This document shows positions 1 through 9,257 of a stretch of 51,081 nt of DNA, piece after piece; the first letter of the stretch is position 1; each line of letters begins with the position of its first letter. Made by a program: the position numbers and the translations under genes. This DNA comes from Oribacterium sp. KHPX15 (lineage in GTDB: Bacteria > Bacillota > Clostridia > Lachnospirales > Lachnospiraceae): NCBI RefSeq assembly GCF_900107835.1, contig NZ_FNRG01000028.1, positions 1 to 51,081 of the forward strand, in the 5' to 3' direction. The notes under the pieces are model-generated. The model saw only the letters and a program-made list of their open reading frames with translations, was not told the DNA's origin and did no database searches.

Positions 1-85
1 AGACAGACATGGTTTTATCAAGTAGAACCTTATTGTCTGCACTAACGGATATCTGAATTTTAGCCGTGACTGTCATCTGTTCCAT
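1..85 (-). CDS. tnpB: TnpB-like IS200/IS605 accessory protein, N-terminus only (cut by window edge)
   Basis: Reading leftward from an ATG at 85, 28 codons are visible before the window ends. They begin MEQMTVTAKIQI and continue with a stretch resembling the beta strand and the lysine-leucine-rich helix that open TnpB/OrfB proteins (TVTAKIQI, then LLDKTM). A GAGGT ribosome binding site lies just before the start. TnpB is the RNA-guided nuclease of IS200/IS605 elements. The RuvC residues and zinc finger lie outside the window, so neither identity nor integrity can be confirmed. Confidence 0.6.
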   Translation of the reverse strand, partial: MEQMTVTAKIQISVSADNKVLLDKTMSV

Positions 86-102
86 AATGTACCTCGTTGT
101 TA

Positions 103-139
103 TTTCACTAAATATATGATATAATAATTATTAGTGAAA
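103..139. repeat. 9-bp inverted repeat flanking a TATAAT box
   Basis: TTTCACTAA at 103-111 is the exact reverse complement of TTAGTGAAA at 131-139, with 19 bases between. A TATAAT hexamer at 120-125 lies in the spacer, so the repeat surrounds the likely promoter of the response regulator and lies upstream of the divergent tnpB-like gene. It could be an operator or part of an insertion-sequence end. Confidence 0.5.
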
Positions 140-181
140 GTCAATTGTTTGCAAGGAGATTTCACCGAAAGGATTTTATTT

Positions 182-892
182 ATGAAACAGTACAGAGTGG
201 AAATCGTAGAAGATGACCTGGAATATGCGCAGTTCCTTGCCCGGTGCCTTGATAAATATGGTGCGGAAAAAGAAATCGCTTTTTCCATCAGGTCATACAG
301 CAAAGCAGAGAGTTTTCTTGAGGATTACAAGAAAGCCTGTGATATTGTGTTCATGGACGTGGAACTTGGAGAAGGCTTTCTGAACGGAATGGAAGCAGCC
401 AAAAAGCTTCGGGTACTGGATCCTACCGTGCTCCTGATCTTTGTCACCAACATGCCTCAGTACGCTCCTGAAGGCTACAGCGTGGATGCGCTTGATTACT
501 GTCTTAAACCCATAAATTATAATGATCTCAGCGTAAAGCTGGACAAAGCAATGAGGGTGCTGTCTCAGAGAGACGGGATTCCTGTCAGGATAAGGGACAA
601 GAATGGGACGAGGATCGTGTCATCAGGTGATATCATGTACATTGAAGTCATGGGGCACGACCTTATGTTCCATACTGCAAGCGAGGTCATAACCTCTTAT
701 GGAGGCCTTGGAGAGAGGGAAAAAGAGCTTTCAGGTGCAAATTTCGCCAGATGCAGCGCCTCAGCTCTCGTCAATCTCTCATACATAAGAGGGCTGTACG
801 GCGATGAGATAGAAGTTGGTACCGACAGGATCAAGATAGGAAGGTCGAAAAAGAAAGCATTTATGGAGCAGCTTAATACCTATCTTGGATGA
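182..892 (+). CDS. LytTR-family response regulator (AgrA/LytR type)
   Basis: A 236-residue cytoplasmic response regulator. Residues 1-120 form a receiver domain with the acidic pair D11-D12 (VEDD) and phosphoacceptor D59 (IVFMDVE). A short linker leads to a LytTR DNA-binding domain at about 135-236 (SGDIMYIEVMGHDLMFHT, then FARCSASALVNLSYI). The ATG at 182 follows GAAAGGA; an earlier in-frame ATG at 134 has poorer context and adds 16 residues unlike the receiver fold. The sensor kinase gene starts 87 bases downstream, so this is the regulator of that pair. LytTR regulators usually bind spaced direct repeats. The targets are unknown, though the adjacent glycoside operon is an obvious candidate. 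Confidence 0.9.
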   Translation: MKQYRVEIVEDDLEYAQFLARCLDKYGAEKEIAFSIRSYSKAESFLEDYKKACDIVFMDVELGEGFLNGMEAAKKLRVLDPTVLLIFVTNMPQYAPEGYSVDALDYCLKPINYNDLSVKLDKAMRVLSQRDGIPVRIRDKNGTRIVSSGDIMYIEVMGHDLMFHTASEVITSYGGLGEREKELSGANFARCSASALVNLSYIRGLYGDEIEVGTDRIKIGRSKKKAFMEQLNTYLG

Positions 893-979
893 TATCTGTT
901 ACGGCATCCGGAGAAACATGTGTGAAATTACTTTACATCACTATCGGTGCCGTGGCCGGCCTTAGGAATGGAGACTGTC

Positions 980-2272
980 ATGTTAAATGCGGAAATGCTA
1001 AGTAAATTCGAAGCAATAGGATACATCATAGAAGTTCTGATCGCGGAACTTCTATTTTTGCATGCTTATAAAAAGAGAAATCTCTTCTGGGTCAGGTTTC
1101 CGGCAGCTGCCGTTATCGCCGGGATCATAGCTTCAAGTATTACTTACCCTGCGGCAAGTATCGCCATATACAGGTTTATGTTTTTCTTTTTCTTAATAGC
1201 TTTGACGGTAGGGGTGATGCTGTTTTGCTACAAAGGTAACTCTTTTTCCATTGTATCTTCCTGTATAGCCGGAGTTGCAACGCAGCACATAGCCTTCAAA
1301 CTGATGACGATCATAAGTCTGATCCCTTCCATGAGTGCTCTTTTGGGGATCAGTGTGATCTACAGGATAATAGTGGAGGTACTGACCATGGCGGTGGTCT
1401 ATACCATAGTATATTTTATGGCTGCAAGAGCCCAGGTTCCGGATAGGGGGAGCATGAGGCTCAATGTTTTATCCGTCATTGTTGTACTCATATGTATCGG
1501 GGTCAACAGACTGGTGGCCGATGCGAAGGACTTAAGCAATGAAGTCATTGTGGCCAGCAGCATTTATGCGATCCTGTGCTGCAGCTTTGCTCTTTCTATT
1601 CAGTTCTATCTGCATAAATGGCAGCAGGAAAAGGCTGAATCGATGGTCATAAAGGGACTTCTGTCGGCGTCTGAGAAACAGTACGAGCAGTGGAAAGAGA
1701 TGGTTGAGTTCAACAATATCCAGATGCATGATCTTAAGCACATGCTTAATCATATAGAGCATTTCGCTGGTAAAGAAAAGACTGATATCCCGGATCTTTC
1801 ACCTATAAGGGAGTCTATAGAAAGTTTTGCGCCTATCGTAAGAACCGGCAATGATGTGATCGACGTACTCCTTCGCAATATGGGAGCTCTTTGCAGACAG
1901 CAGGGGGTCAGGCTTAACTGCGTAAGCTTTACTGATAAGCTTGATAAGTTTGACAGTATGTCCCTGTATTTTCTGTTTGGTAATGCTATAGACAATGCAA
2001 GGGCCGGAGCTGCCACTGTATCAGACAAGGAGAAAAGACTTGTGGACGTCAGCCTGAAACAGTTTGGCGATTCGGTTATCATACACGTCTGGAATTATTT
2101 TGAAGGGGATATCACTTTTGAAGATAAGCTTCCCGTCAGTAAGGATCTTGAAAACGGACATGGATTTGGGATAAAGAGTATAAAAGTGATAGTCGATAAA
2201 TTCGGAGGAGCCTTTAAAACACAGGTAGAAGGCGATGTATTTCATCTGAATATCATACTTCCACTCACATAA
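980..2272 (+). CDS. GHKL sensor histidine kinase (AgrC-like)
   Basis: About 430 residues. The N-terminal half has roughly six hydrophobic membrane segments (residues about 5-220). A DHp-like segment follows with the phosphoacceptor histidine in DLKHMLNH, then a GHKL ATPase domain with an N box (NAIDNARAG) and G box (GHGFGIKSI). The membrane half with no extracytoplasmic loop domain is typical of AgrC-type peptide sensors. The ATG at 980 has GGAG six bases upstream; in-frame starts at 947 and 968 are less well placed. It forms a two-component system with the LytTR regulator. No autoinducing-peptide precursor or AgrB-type protease gene is visible nearby, so the ligand is unknown. Confidence 0.87.
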   Translation: MLNAEMLSKFEAIGYIIEVLIAELLFLHAYKKRNLFWVRFPAAAVIAGIIASSITYPAASIAIYRFMFFFFLIALTVGVMLFCYKGNSFSIVSSCIAGVATQHIAFKLMTIISLIPSMSALLGISVIYRIIVEVLTMAVVYTIVYFMAARAQVPDRGSMRLNVLSVIVVLICIGVNRLVADAKDLSNEVIVASSIYAILCCSFALSIQFYLHKWQQEKAESMVIKGLLSASEKQYEQWKEMVEFNNIQMHDLKHMLNHIEHFAGKEKTDIPDLSPIRESIESFAPIVRTGNDVIDVLLRNMGALCRQQGVRLNCVSFTDKLDKFDSMSLYFLFGNAIDNARAGAATVSDKEKRLVDVSLKQFGDSVIIHVWNYFEGDITFEDKLPVSKDLENGHGFGIKSIKVIVDKFGGAFKTQVEGDVFHLNIILPLT

Positions 2273-2305
2273 AACACCTATATAACTTAATACCAGACCT
2301 TTGAG

Positions 2306-2329
2306 AAAGATGCATATTTGTGCATCTTT
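2306..2329 (+). terminator. Rho-independent terminator after the sensor kinase gene
   Basis: AAAGATGCA (2306-2314) pairs with TGCATCTTT (2321-2329) across a six-base loop, followed by a T-rich tail (TTCTTTTG). It ends the two-component transcript before the glycoside operon. Confidence 0.8.
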
Positions 2330-2400
2330 TTCTTTTGTACATAAATAAGTTCATAGGCATGTAAATTATGTTGTGAAAAGTGTCGATTATTCCATCTCGG

Positions 2401-2430
2401 TTGAATGGGTTGTTGTGAAATTGTTATGAT
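2401..2430 (+). promoter_or_regulatory. Putative promoter of the glycoside-utilisation operon
   Basis: A -35-like TTGAAT at 2401-2406 and a -10-like TATGAT at 2425-2430 are separated by 18 bases, about 45 bases before the GH2 start codon. This is a sequence match only. Confidence 0.5.
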
Positions 2431-2475
2431 GTGGACGCTGACAGGAAACTGCAGAAAACGATAAGGAGATATTTC

Positions 2476-4473
2476 ATGCGAAGATTTTTTTCCCTTAATA
2501 AGGACTGGCATTTTCAGATAGAAGGTAAATACGACGAAAAGGTTGACGTTCCTCATACCTGGAATGCAGTTGATGGTCAGGATGGCGGAAATGATTATCT
2601 GAGAGCATTGGCGACCTATGAAAAGACCTTTGACGCGCCTGTTTTTGATAAGGACAAAGAGCGTGTTCATATACAGTTTGATGGAGTTAATTCAGAAAGT
2701 ACCGTTTACCTGAATGGAGAAGAGGTGATCCGCCACGAAGGGGGATACTCAACCTTCAGAAAGGACATAACAGATCATCTGAAAGACAAAGATAATTATC
2801 TTAAAGTTTTGGTGGATAACAGGCCAAATACAAGGGTCTATCCGCAGAAAGCAGACTTTACATTCTATGGAGGAATTTACAGGGACGTAAATCTGCTGGT
2901 GGTAAGCAAGAGCCATTTTGATCTTGATCATTATGGAACAAGAGGAATCCGGATCAAGGCAAAGCCTGTTGAAGGCTACAAAAAAGCTATAGTTGAGGCT
3001 TTTTTGTACGCAAACAGTGAGAATGCTGATGTGAATATCGAGGTTCTTGATGCTGATGATAATGTGATCCATGAAGCTAAGATCCGCCATGAAGACAGAA
3101 GAAGTCAGCAGGACAAGAGTTCCGGTGATGGCAGTTTTTGTTTCGAACATGAATTTACCATGGATGATGTTCATCTCTGGGAAGGTATAAAGAACCCATA
3201 TCTTTATCATCTGAAGGCCACCCTGATCAAAGACGGTGAAGCGGTAGATGAGATAGAAACTAAATTTGGCGTAAGAGATTTTCATTATCATCCAAAGACA
3301 GGTTTCTACCTGAATGGAAAAAGCTATGCACTTCACGGTGTATCAAGACATCAGGACAGAAAAGGCCTTGGAAATGCCATAACAAATGAAATGCACAAAG
3401 AGGATATGGACCTTATCTGCGAGATGGGTGCCAATACCATAAGACTTGCTCACTATCAGCACAGTCAGTATTTCTATGATCTTTGTGATGAGAGAGGAAT
3501 GATAGTCTGGGCTGAGATTCCTTACATCTCCGAGCACATGCCTGATGGAAGGGATAACACCATCAGTCAGATGAAGGAACTTATCATACAGAACTACAAT
3601 CATCCATCTATCGTCTGCTGGGGAATATCCAATGAGATCACGATCTCAACAAAAAATAAAAAAGACATGATGGAAAACCACAGAATACTTAATGATCTGT
3701 GCCATGAAATGGATGATACAAGATTTACAACACTTGCCTGCTATGCAGCGTGCGGACCCTTCAATAAGGTGGCACATATCACAGATACAGTCAGCTGGAA
3801 TCTGTATCTCGGCTGGTATGTTCCGGGACTGTTCTTAAATGATCTATGGATGAGATTCTTCCATCTGGTTTATCCGAACAGATGCCTTGGCTACTCAGAA
3901 TACGGATGCGAGGGAATGCCGAATCTTCATTCTGAAAAGCCTCACAGAGGTGACCACACTGAGGAATATCAGGCTGTCTACCATGAGTACATGCTGAAGT
4001 GCTTTGAAAGAAATCCATTTATGTGGGCGACACATGTCTGGAACATGTTTGATTTTGCGGCAGATGCCAGAAATCAGGGCGGTGAGCCCGGAATGAACCA
4101 TAAGGGGCTGGTTACTTTTGACAGAAAGACAAAAAAGGACAGCTTCTATCTCTACAAAGCATGGTGGAGCGAGGAGCCTTTCGTGCATATAGCTTCAAAG
4201 AGATTTGTACAAAGAACAAAGAGCAGGATAAGGCTCAAGGTTTATTCCAATCAGAATGAGATAACTCTTTTTGCAGATGGGAAAAAGCTTGAGACAAAGC
4301 ATGGAAAGCATGTGTTTGAGTTTGAAGTAAGTCTCGGTGAGATCGGAAAAGAAACTGAGATCACTGCCGTAAGCGGAGCCTTCAAAGACAGCACAAAATT
4401 TGTGAGAGTTGCTTCTCCGAATCCGGAGTACAGCCTTAAGGATCAGGGAGATAAAGGGGCAAACTGGACCTGA
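2476..4473 (+). CDS. Glycoside hydrolase family 2 enzyme (beta-galactosidase-like)
   Basis: A 665-residue GH2 enzyme. The N-terminal sugar-binding jelly roll (WHFQIEGKYDEKVDVPHTWN) is followed by the immunoglobulin-like domain and the TIM barrel (from about residue 280, RHQDRKGLGNA). The acid/base is probably E387 in WGISNE and the nucleophile E475 in SEYGCEG. There is no signal peptide, so it acts in the cytoplasm on sugars imported by the adjacent symporter. The ATG at 2476 follows AAGGAGAT; an upstream in-frame ATG at 2431 adds an unlikely tail. GH2 also contains beta-glucuronidases and mannosidases, so beta-galactosidase is only the likeliest activity. It is the first gene of a four-gene operon. 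Confidence 0.88.
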   Translation: MRRFFSLNKDWHFQIEGKYDEKVDVPHTWNAVDGQDGGNDYLRALATYEKTFDAPVFDKDKERVHIQFDGVNSESTVYLNGEEVIRHEGGYSTFRKDITDHLKDKDNYLKVLVDNRPNTRVYPQKADFTFYGGIYRDVNLLVVSKSHFDLDHYGTRGIRIKAKPVEGYKKAIVEAFLYANSENADVNIEVLDADDNVIHEAKIRHEDRRSQQDKSSGDGSFCFEHEFTMDDVHLWEGIKNPYLYHLKATLIKDGEAVDEIETKFGVRDFHYHPKTGFYLNGKSYALHGVSRHQDRKGLGNAITNEMHKEDMDLICEMGANTIRLAHYQHSQYFYDLCDERGMIVWAEIPYISEHMPDGRDNTISQMKELIIQNYNHPSIVCWGISNEITISTKNKKDMMENHRILNDLCHEMDDTRFTTLACYAACGPFNKVAHITDTVSWNLYLGWYVPGLFLNDLWMRFFHLVYPNRCLGYSEYGCEGMPNLHSEKPHRGDHTEEYQAVYHEYMLKCFERNPFMWATHVWNMFDFAADARNQGGEPGMNHKGLVTFDRKTKKDSFYLYKAWWSEEPFVHIASKRFVQRTKSRIRLKVYSNQNEITLFADGKKLETKHGKHVFEFEVSLGEIGKETEITAVSGAFKDSTKFVRVASPNPEYSLKDQGDKGANWT

Positions 4474-4507
4474 TCCGGAATACAAATGTGAAAATAGGAG
4501 TATGAAA

Positions 4508-6037
4508 ATGGGAAATACTGTTACACAGGAAAGGGGCAATAAAGCAAAGGCCTATCAGCTGGTGCTTTTTCCTCTTAATAATGGAGCTACCAATGTCTAC
4601 TATGTCCTGGTTTTGTCCTACATTGCGACCTTTGGCTCTAATGTTCTGAACCTTGGGATCTTGTTCGCATCGATCATGGTTACGGGAATGAGAGTGTTTG
4701 ATGCTTTCACAGACCCGATCATCGGTGCGCTGATGGACAGGACCAACGGGAAATTCGGTAAGTTCAGACCATTTATGGTTATCGGAAATATCATAATGGC
4801 ACTCAGCATCATAACGATGTATATGATAACGCCAAATATCCCTGAAAGCATGATGGCGTTCAGATATATAGCTTTCGTGGCCCTTTATGCCATATGGGTT
4901 ATCGGATATACATTTCAGACTTCCTGCACCAGAGCAGGGCAGACGGTTCTGACTTCCGACCCCTCACAAAGACCGCTTTTTACAATCTTTAATACAGTCG
5001 GATCTCTCGCAGGAATGGGGGTTATGCAGTTCCTCGCACCGATCATAAGAGCCAATGTTGCAGACTATTCAAGTGCAAGCTTTTACAGGGTGCTGACACC
5101 CATCGGGATCACAGTATCGATGGTGCTCACAGCACTTGCCATCATCGGGATCTGGGAAAAGGATCAGCCAAAATACTTTGGGATCGGCGGAGCAAAACAG
5201 GAGAAGGTCAGACTTTCGGAATACGTCGAGATCCTTAAGAACAATGATCCTATGAAGAGACTTATGATAGCCGGCGCCGGATGTAAGCTGGCTTTGTCCA
5301 TAGCAACCAACACCACTGTTTTGTGCATGCTCTATGGCTGCATGATGGGGAATTACGATGGTCTCTATCTTCCGATGATGATAGTTGGCTACGTGTTCTC
5401 GGTACCGTTCTTTATTTTGACAGTAAGAACCAGCCAGAAAAAGGGGCAGAAAGCATCACTTCTAAGGTATGTATCGGTGGCACTTATGTGCTACGTAGGA
5501 GTATTGGTCCTCCTCCTTTTATGGAAAGAGGGCGTGCCGTCAAGGAATCTTTCACTTTTATCTGATGGCAGCGTTTCGGTAAATCTTTATACCGTTTTAT
5601 TCATCATTCTTTTTGGCATCGGCTATGGAGCTTATTACTCAACGGCTGATATGCCGATCCCGATGGTGGCAGACTGTTCGGATTATGAAACTTACAGATC
5701 GGGAAAGTACATCCCGGGAATCATGGGAACGCTTTTTTCACTGGTAGATAAGCTTGTTTCATCACTTTCCGCGACAGTCGTAGGAATAGCTGTAAGCATT
5801 ATCGGAATACAGAATCTTCCAACTGCAGAAACGCCTTATTCATCAGGCATGAATGCGGTTGTTATCTTACTTTTTTGCATAGTTCCAATGCTGGCTTGGG
5901 CAGCAACCTTGATCGCAATGAAGGGGTACGCTCTTACGGGGGAAAAGATGCGGCAGATCCAGGAAGTCAACCTGAAGCGTAAGGAAGCTATCGCAAATGG
6001 TATGAGCATGGAAGAGGCTATGAAAACTATAAATTGA
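4508..6037 (+). CDS. GPH-family sugar:cation symporter (MelB/XynB-like MFS transporter)
   Basis: About 509 residues with roughly 12 membrane segments. The signature DAFTDPIIGALMDRTNGKFG in the first loop, with the cation-site aspartate, and the FRPFMVIGN continuation are typical of the glycoside-pentoside-hexuronide:cation symporters. ATG 4508 sits seven bases after AGGAG, while ATG 4502 would be only one base away. It lies 34 bases after the GH2 gene, and its stop codon precedes the GH3 start by 14 bases. It probably imports the glycoside that the neighbouring enzymes hydrolyse; the exact sugar cannot be told. Confidence 0.88.
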   Translation: MGNTVTQERGNKAKAYQLVLFPLNNGATNVYYVLVLSYIATFGSNVLNLGILFASIMVTGMRVFDAFTDPIIGALMDRTNGKFGKFRPFMVIGNIIMALSIITMYMITPNIPESMMAFRYIAFVALYAIWVIGYTFQTSCTRAGQTVLTSDPSQRPLFTIFNTVGSLAGMGVMQFLAPIIRANVADYSSASFYRVLTPIGITVSMVLTALAIIGIWEKDQPKYFGIGGAKQEKVRLSEYVEILKNNDPMKRLMIAGAGCKLALSIATNTTVLCMLYGCMMGNYDGLYLPMMIVGYVFSVPFFILTVRTSQKKGQKASLLRYVSVALMCYVGVLVLLLLWKEGVPSRNLSLLSDGSVSVNLYTVLFIILFGIGYGAYYSTADMPIPMVADCSDYETYRSGKYIPGIMGTLFSLVDKLVSSLSATVVGIAVSIIGIQNLPTAETPYSSGMNAVVILLFCIVPMLAWAATLIAMKGYALTGEKMRQIQEVNLKRKEAIANGMSMEEAMKTIN

Positions 6038-6051
6038 TAAGGAGAAAGAAA

Positions 6052-9000
6052 TTGAAAAAGACAGGTATTTTCAGAGGACTGGCAGCTCTAATGTCATTTT
6101 TACTGTCAATCTCAGTAATAGTGGGTAACACACTGGAATCTTTTTCAACAACTATCGATACGGCTCTCGGTACCCAGAGTGAGATGATGGTTACAGATGA
6201 CAAAGATGCAGTGTACGACAAGTTCACACCACCTGCTGAACTTTTAAATGAGGATGGAACTGGTAATTCACATGCACTTATCCAGGCTGCGATGGATCTA
6301 AACAGAGAGCAGGCAGCAGAAGGAACAGTACTTCTTAAGAATAACGGAGTACTCCCACTTGCATCAGGTGCAAACGTAACATTGTTCGGAATCAGATCCC
6401 AGGTTCCTATCCTTGGTTCAAGCTTTGGTGTCAAGGCATTTGGCGGATTTATAAATCTTGATGAGGCGCTTCAGAACAATGTAACAGATTTTGCGCATCA
6501 CATCACAACATCTCTTTCTCAGAACTGGGCAACGGGACAGGTTGAGAGAGGATACACAACAGGAGACTGGAGCGGAGATGAGTTTGAGTTTGATGGAGCA
6601 GGATACAAGGTTAATCCTACCATGACTTCCATCTACACAAAGCTCAATGAGACATATCTTCACACAGAAAATGCCGGACCTTCCGAAGAGTACGATCCGG
6701 GTGAGCCTTCCGTAAAAGAGATTGAAGGCGTTAATGCAGACTTCAAAAACAGTTTTGCTCAATACGGAGATGCTTCGATCGTTGTTATCGGAAGACCAAG
6801 CGCCGAGAGTGAAGACTATCTTCCGGGCGGAATAGTTGCCGGTCTTGGTGCAGAAGAGCCTCTTGCTCTTACAACCAACGAGAAGGATGCCATCGCTCTC
6901 GCAAAAGAGTGCAGTGATAAGGTCATCATCCTTGTGAACAGTGCATCTGCTGTAGAGATCGGTGAGCTTAAGAACGATCCTGAAATTGATGCGATCCTCT
7001 GGATAGGAGCACCGGGAAGCTATGGCCTTCTGGGAGTAGCGGATATCCTTTGCGGAAAGGTATCACCTTCAGGCGGACTTGCAGATATCTTCCCTACCTA
7101 CAACATGTCTGCTCCTGCAATGCAGAATATGGGTAACTTCTCATATAAGAACGCAGCAGATGTTATCACACGAGAGAACAGCAGCAATTACATCATAGAG
7201 GCTGAGGGCATCTATGTCGGATATCGCTACTATGAGACAAGATACTATGATGCAGTTTTTGGACAGGGAAATGCAACAGGAACAGCAGGAACTTATGCTT
7301 CTGGATCAGGCTGGGATTATGATGCAGAAGTAGCCTATGGATTTGGATATGGACTTTCATATACTACCTTTGATATGGAATTTGAGGGAGAGCCTGTATT
7401 TAATGTTTCAAAGAAAGATGATGTAACTACAGCAACAGCTACCTTCAATGTGAAAGTCACCAATACAGGAAATGTACCGGGTAAAAAGAGCGTACAGATC
7501 TATGGTCAGGCTCCTTATGAGCGGGGCGGAATCGAAAAGAGTGCCATCGTTCTTCTTAACTATGGCAAGACCGGACTTCTTCAGCCGGGAGAGTCTGAGG
7601 TTGTATCTGTAGATGTTGATCTTCAGTACATTGCTACATATGACAGCTCTTACGACAACGGAGACGGAACTTACGGATCATATATCGTGGATCCCGGAAC
7701 ATATTACTTTGCATTTGGTAACGGTGCTCATGACGCACTCAACAACATCATGGCTTCACAGGGCGTAGCAGCAGAGAACCTTGTTGGAGAGGCTAATGCT
7801 GACTATGCATTCAGCACAGAGATAACAGAGGATACACTTTCAAGAACAGCCTTTGCTTACAGTAAAACGGGCACAAAGATTTCTGATCAGCTTGACTATG
7901 CAGACTGGAATCATTTCCAGGAGGGTGAAGTTACTTACTTAAGCCGTGCAGACTGGAATGGAACTTATCCCAAGACATACTCAGATATGACTCTTACAAG
8001 TCAGGAGATGATCGATTATCTCAATGGTAAGTACTATACAATTGCTATTGATGATGATACTTCCGGAATCGAATGGGGCAAGAAGAGTGATCTCATGTTT
8101 TATGAGATGGCAGGCCTTGACTTTGATGACGCAAAATGGGATGAACTCCTTTCCGAGATGACTCTTGAGGAGGCTCAATACCTTGCAACCTTTGGCGGCC
8201 CAAGTATTCCGGGTGCCGAATCTATCGGAACTGTAGAAACTTATATGACTGAGAATGCTGGTAACGGTATCGCGGTTAACCTTAATGCTTCCAAGGATAC
8301 AGAAGCCCCATGGAACATCAGTCCGGAAGATCCAAACGGAAACTGGCATCCTGAAGTATTCGGCAGCAGCCCTCTTACAGCAGCTTCCTTCAATCCGGAC
8401 CTTGCTAAGAAGCTTGGTGAGTTTATAGGTATAGAGTCACTCTTTACAGGTATTCCTATCCTCTGGGGACCGGGACTTAATACACATCGTCATGCTTACA
8501 ACGGACGTAACGGTGAGTACTATTCAGAAGATCCGATCCTTTCAGGATACACAGCAATGGAATTTGCTATCGGAGCTCTTGAATATGGTCTGATCGCTGC
8601 ACCTAAGCATTATGCATTTAATGATCAGGAGACAAACAGAGCAGGTGTTGCTCCGTTTATGACAGAGCAGCGTGCAAGAGAAGTAGAACTCAGAGCATAC
8701 CAGATCGCTTTTGAAGCAACCAAGTATGATACAGAGGATAATGATGCCGGAATGAGAGGTCTTATGATCTCCTTCTCCAAGATCGGTCCGGTTGAGTGTA
8801 CTGTAAGTAAAGGTCTGATGACAGAAATCCTTAAGAACGAATGGGGATTCAAGGGTTATGCAGTAACAGATATCTATGATGACTTTGATCTTTACGGATC
8901 AGTTCTTACATCGGGAACAACCTGCTATGACACAAGAGGTATGTCGGGATTCTACGCAGATACAACTCTTACCAGCCCAAGATTTGCTAACCAGGCAGAT

Positions 9001-9255
9001 GGCTCAGCTATCAGTGCAGCAGTCTTTGCAGGCGATGCCAATGCTCAGCAGGCTGTTAAAGAGTCAGCACATAACGTACTGTATGCGATCGCAGCAAGTA
9101 ACCTTATGAACAGATATAATGAGACAACTCATGTTGTTAAGCTGAACACATGGTGGAGAACAGCTTATCATTCTGCGATCGCTGTAACAGGTCTTTTAAC
9201 GGCAGTATTTGCGATCCTGTTCGTACTCTCTAAGAGAAAAGAAAAGGAGGCTTGA
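6052..9255 (+). CDS. Circularly permuted, membrane-anchored GH3 beta-glucosidase
   Basis: A 1067-residue protein whose domains run in reversed order compared with most GH3 enzymes. After an N-terminal hydrophobic anchor (residues about 8-30) come the alpha/beta sandwich usually found at the C-terminus (EGTVLLKNNGVLPL near residue 90), then a fibronectin III-like domain (about 445-560), then the TIM barrel usually found first (from about 700; GPGLNTHRHAYNGRNGEY, APKHYAFNDQE). The probable nucleophile is D940 in AVTDIYDD. A second hydrophobic segment and a basic tail (LSKRKEKE) close the protein. The TTG start at 6052 follows AAGGAGA. The same permutation is known in Butyrivibrio BglA. Substrate specificity is inferred from the family. 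Confidence 0.88.
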   Translation: MKKTGIFRGLAALMSFLLSISVIVGNTLESFSTTIDTALGTQSEMMVTDDKDAVYDKFTPPAELLNEDGTGNSHALIQAAMDLNREQAAEGTVLLKNNGVLPLASGANVTLFGIRSQVPILGSSFGVKAFGGFINLDEALQNNVTDFAHHITTSLSQNWATGQVERGYTTGDWSGDEFEFDGAGYKVNPTMTSIYTKLNETYLHTENAGPSEEYDPGEPSVKEIEGVNADFKNSFAQYGDASIVVIGRPSAESEDYLPGGIVAGLGAEEPLALTTNEKDAIALAKECSDKVIILVNSASAVEIGELKNDPEIDAILWIGAPGSYGLLGVADILCGKVSPSGGLADIFPTYNMSAPAMQNMGNFSYKNAADVITRENSSNYIIEAEGIYVGYRYYETRYYDAVFGQGNATGTAGTYASGSGWDYDAEVAYGFGYGLSYTTFDMEFEGEPVFNVSKKDDVTTATATFNVKVTNTGNVPGKKSVQIYGQAPYERGGIEKSAIVLLNYGKTGLLQPGESEVVSVDVDLQYIATYDSSYDNGDGTYGSYIVDPGTYYFAFGNGAHDALNNIMASQGVAAENLVGEANADYAFSTEITEDTLSRTAFAYSKTGTKISDQLDYADWNHFQEGEVTYLSRADWNGTYPKTYSDMTLTSQEMIDYLNGKYYTIAIDDDTSGIEWGKKSDLMFYEMAGLDFDDAKWDELLSEMTLEEAQYLATFGGPSIPGAESIGTVETYMTENAGNGIAVNLNASKDTEAPWNISPEDPNGNWHPEVFGSSPLTAASFNPDLAKKLGEFIGIESLFTGIPILWGPGLNTHRHAYNGRNGEYYSEDPILSGYTAMEFAIGALEYGLIAAPKHYAFNDQETNRAGVAPFMTEQRAREVELRAYQIAFEATKYDTEDNDAGMRGLMISFSKIGPVECTVSKGLMTEILKNEWGFKGYAVTDIYDDFDLYGSVLTSGTTCYDTRGMSGFYADTTLTSPRFANQADGSAISAAVFAGDANAQQAVKESAHNVLYAIAASNLMNRYNETTHVVKLNTWWRTAYHSAIAVTGLLTAVFAILFVLSKRKEKEA

Positions 9256-9257
9256 AG

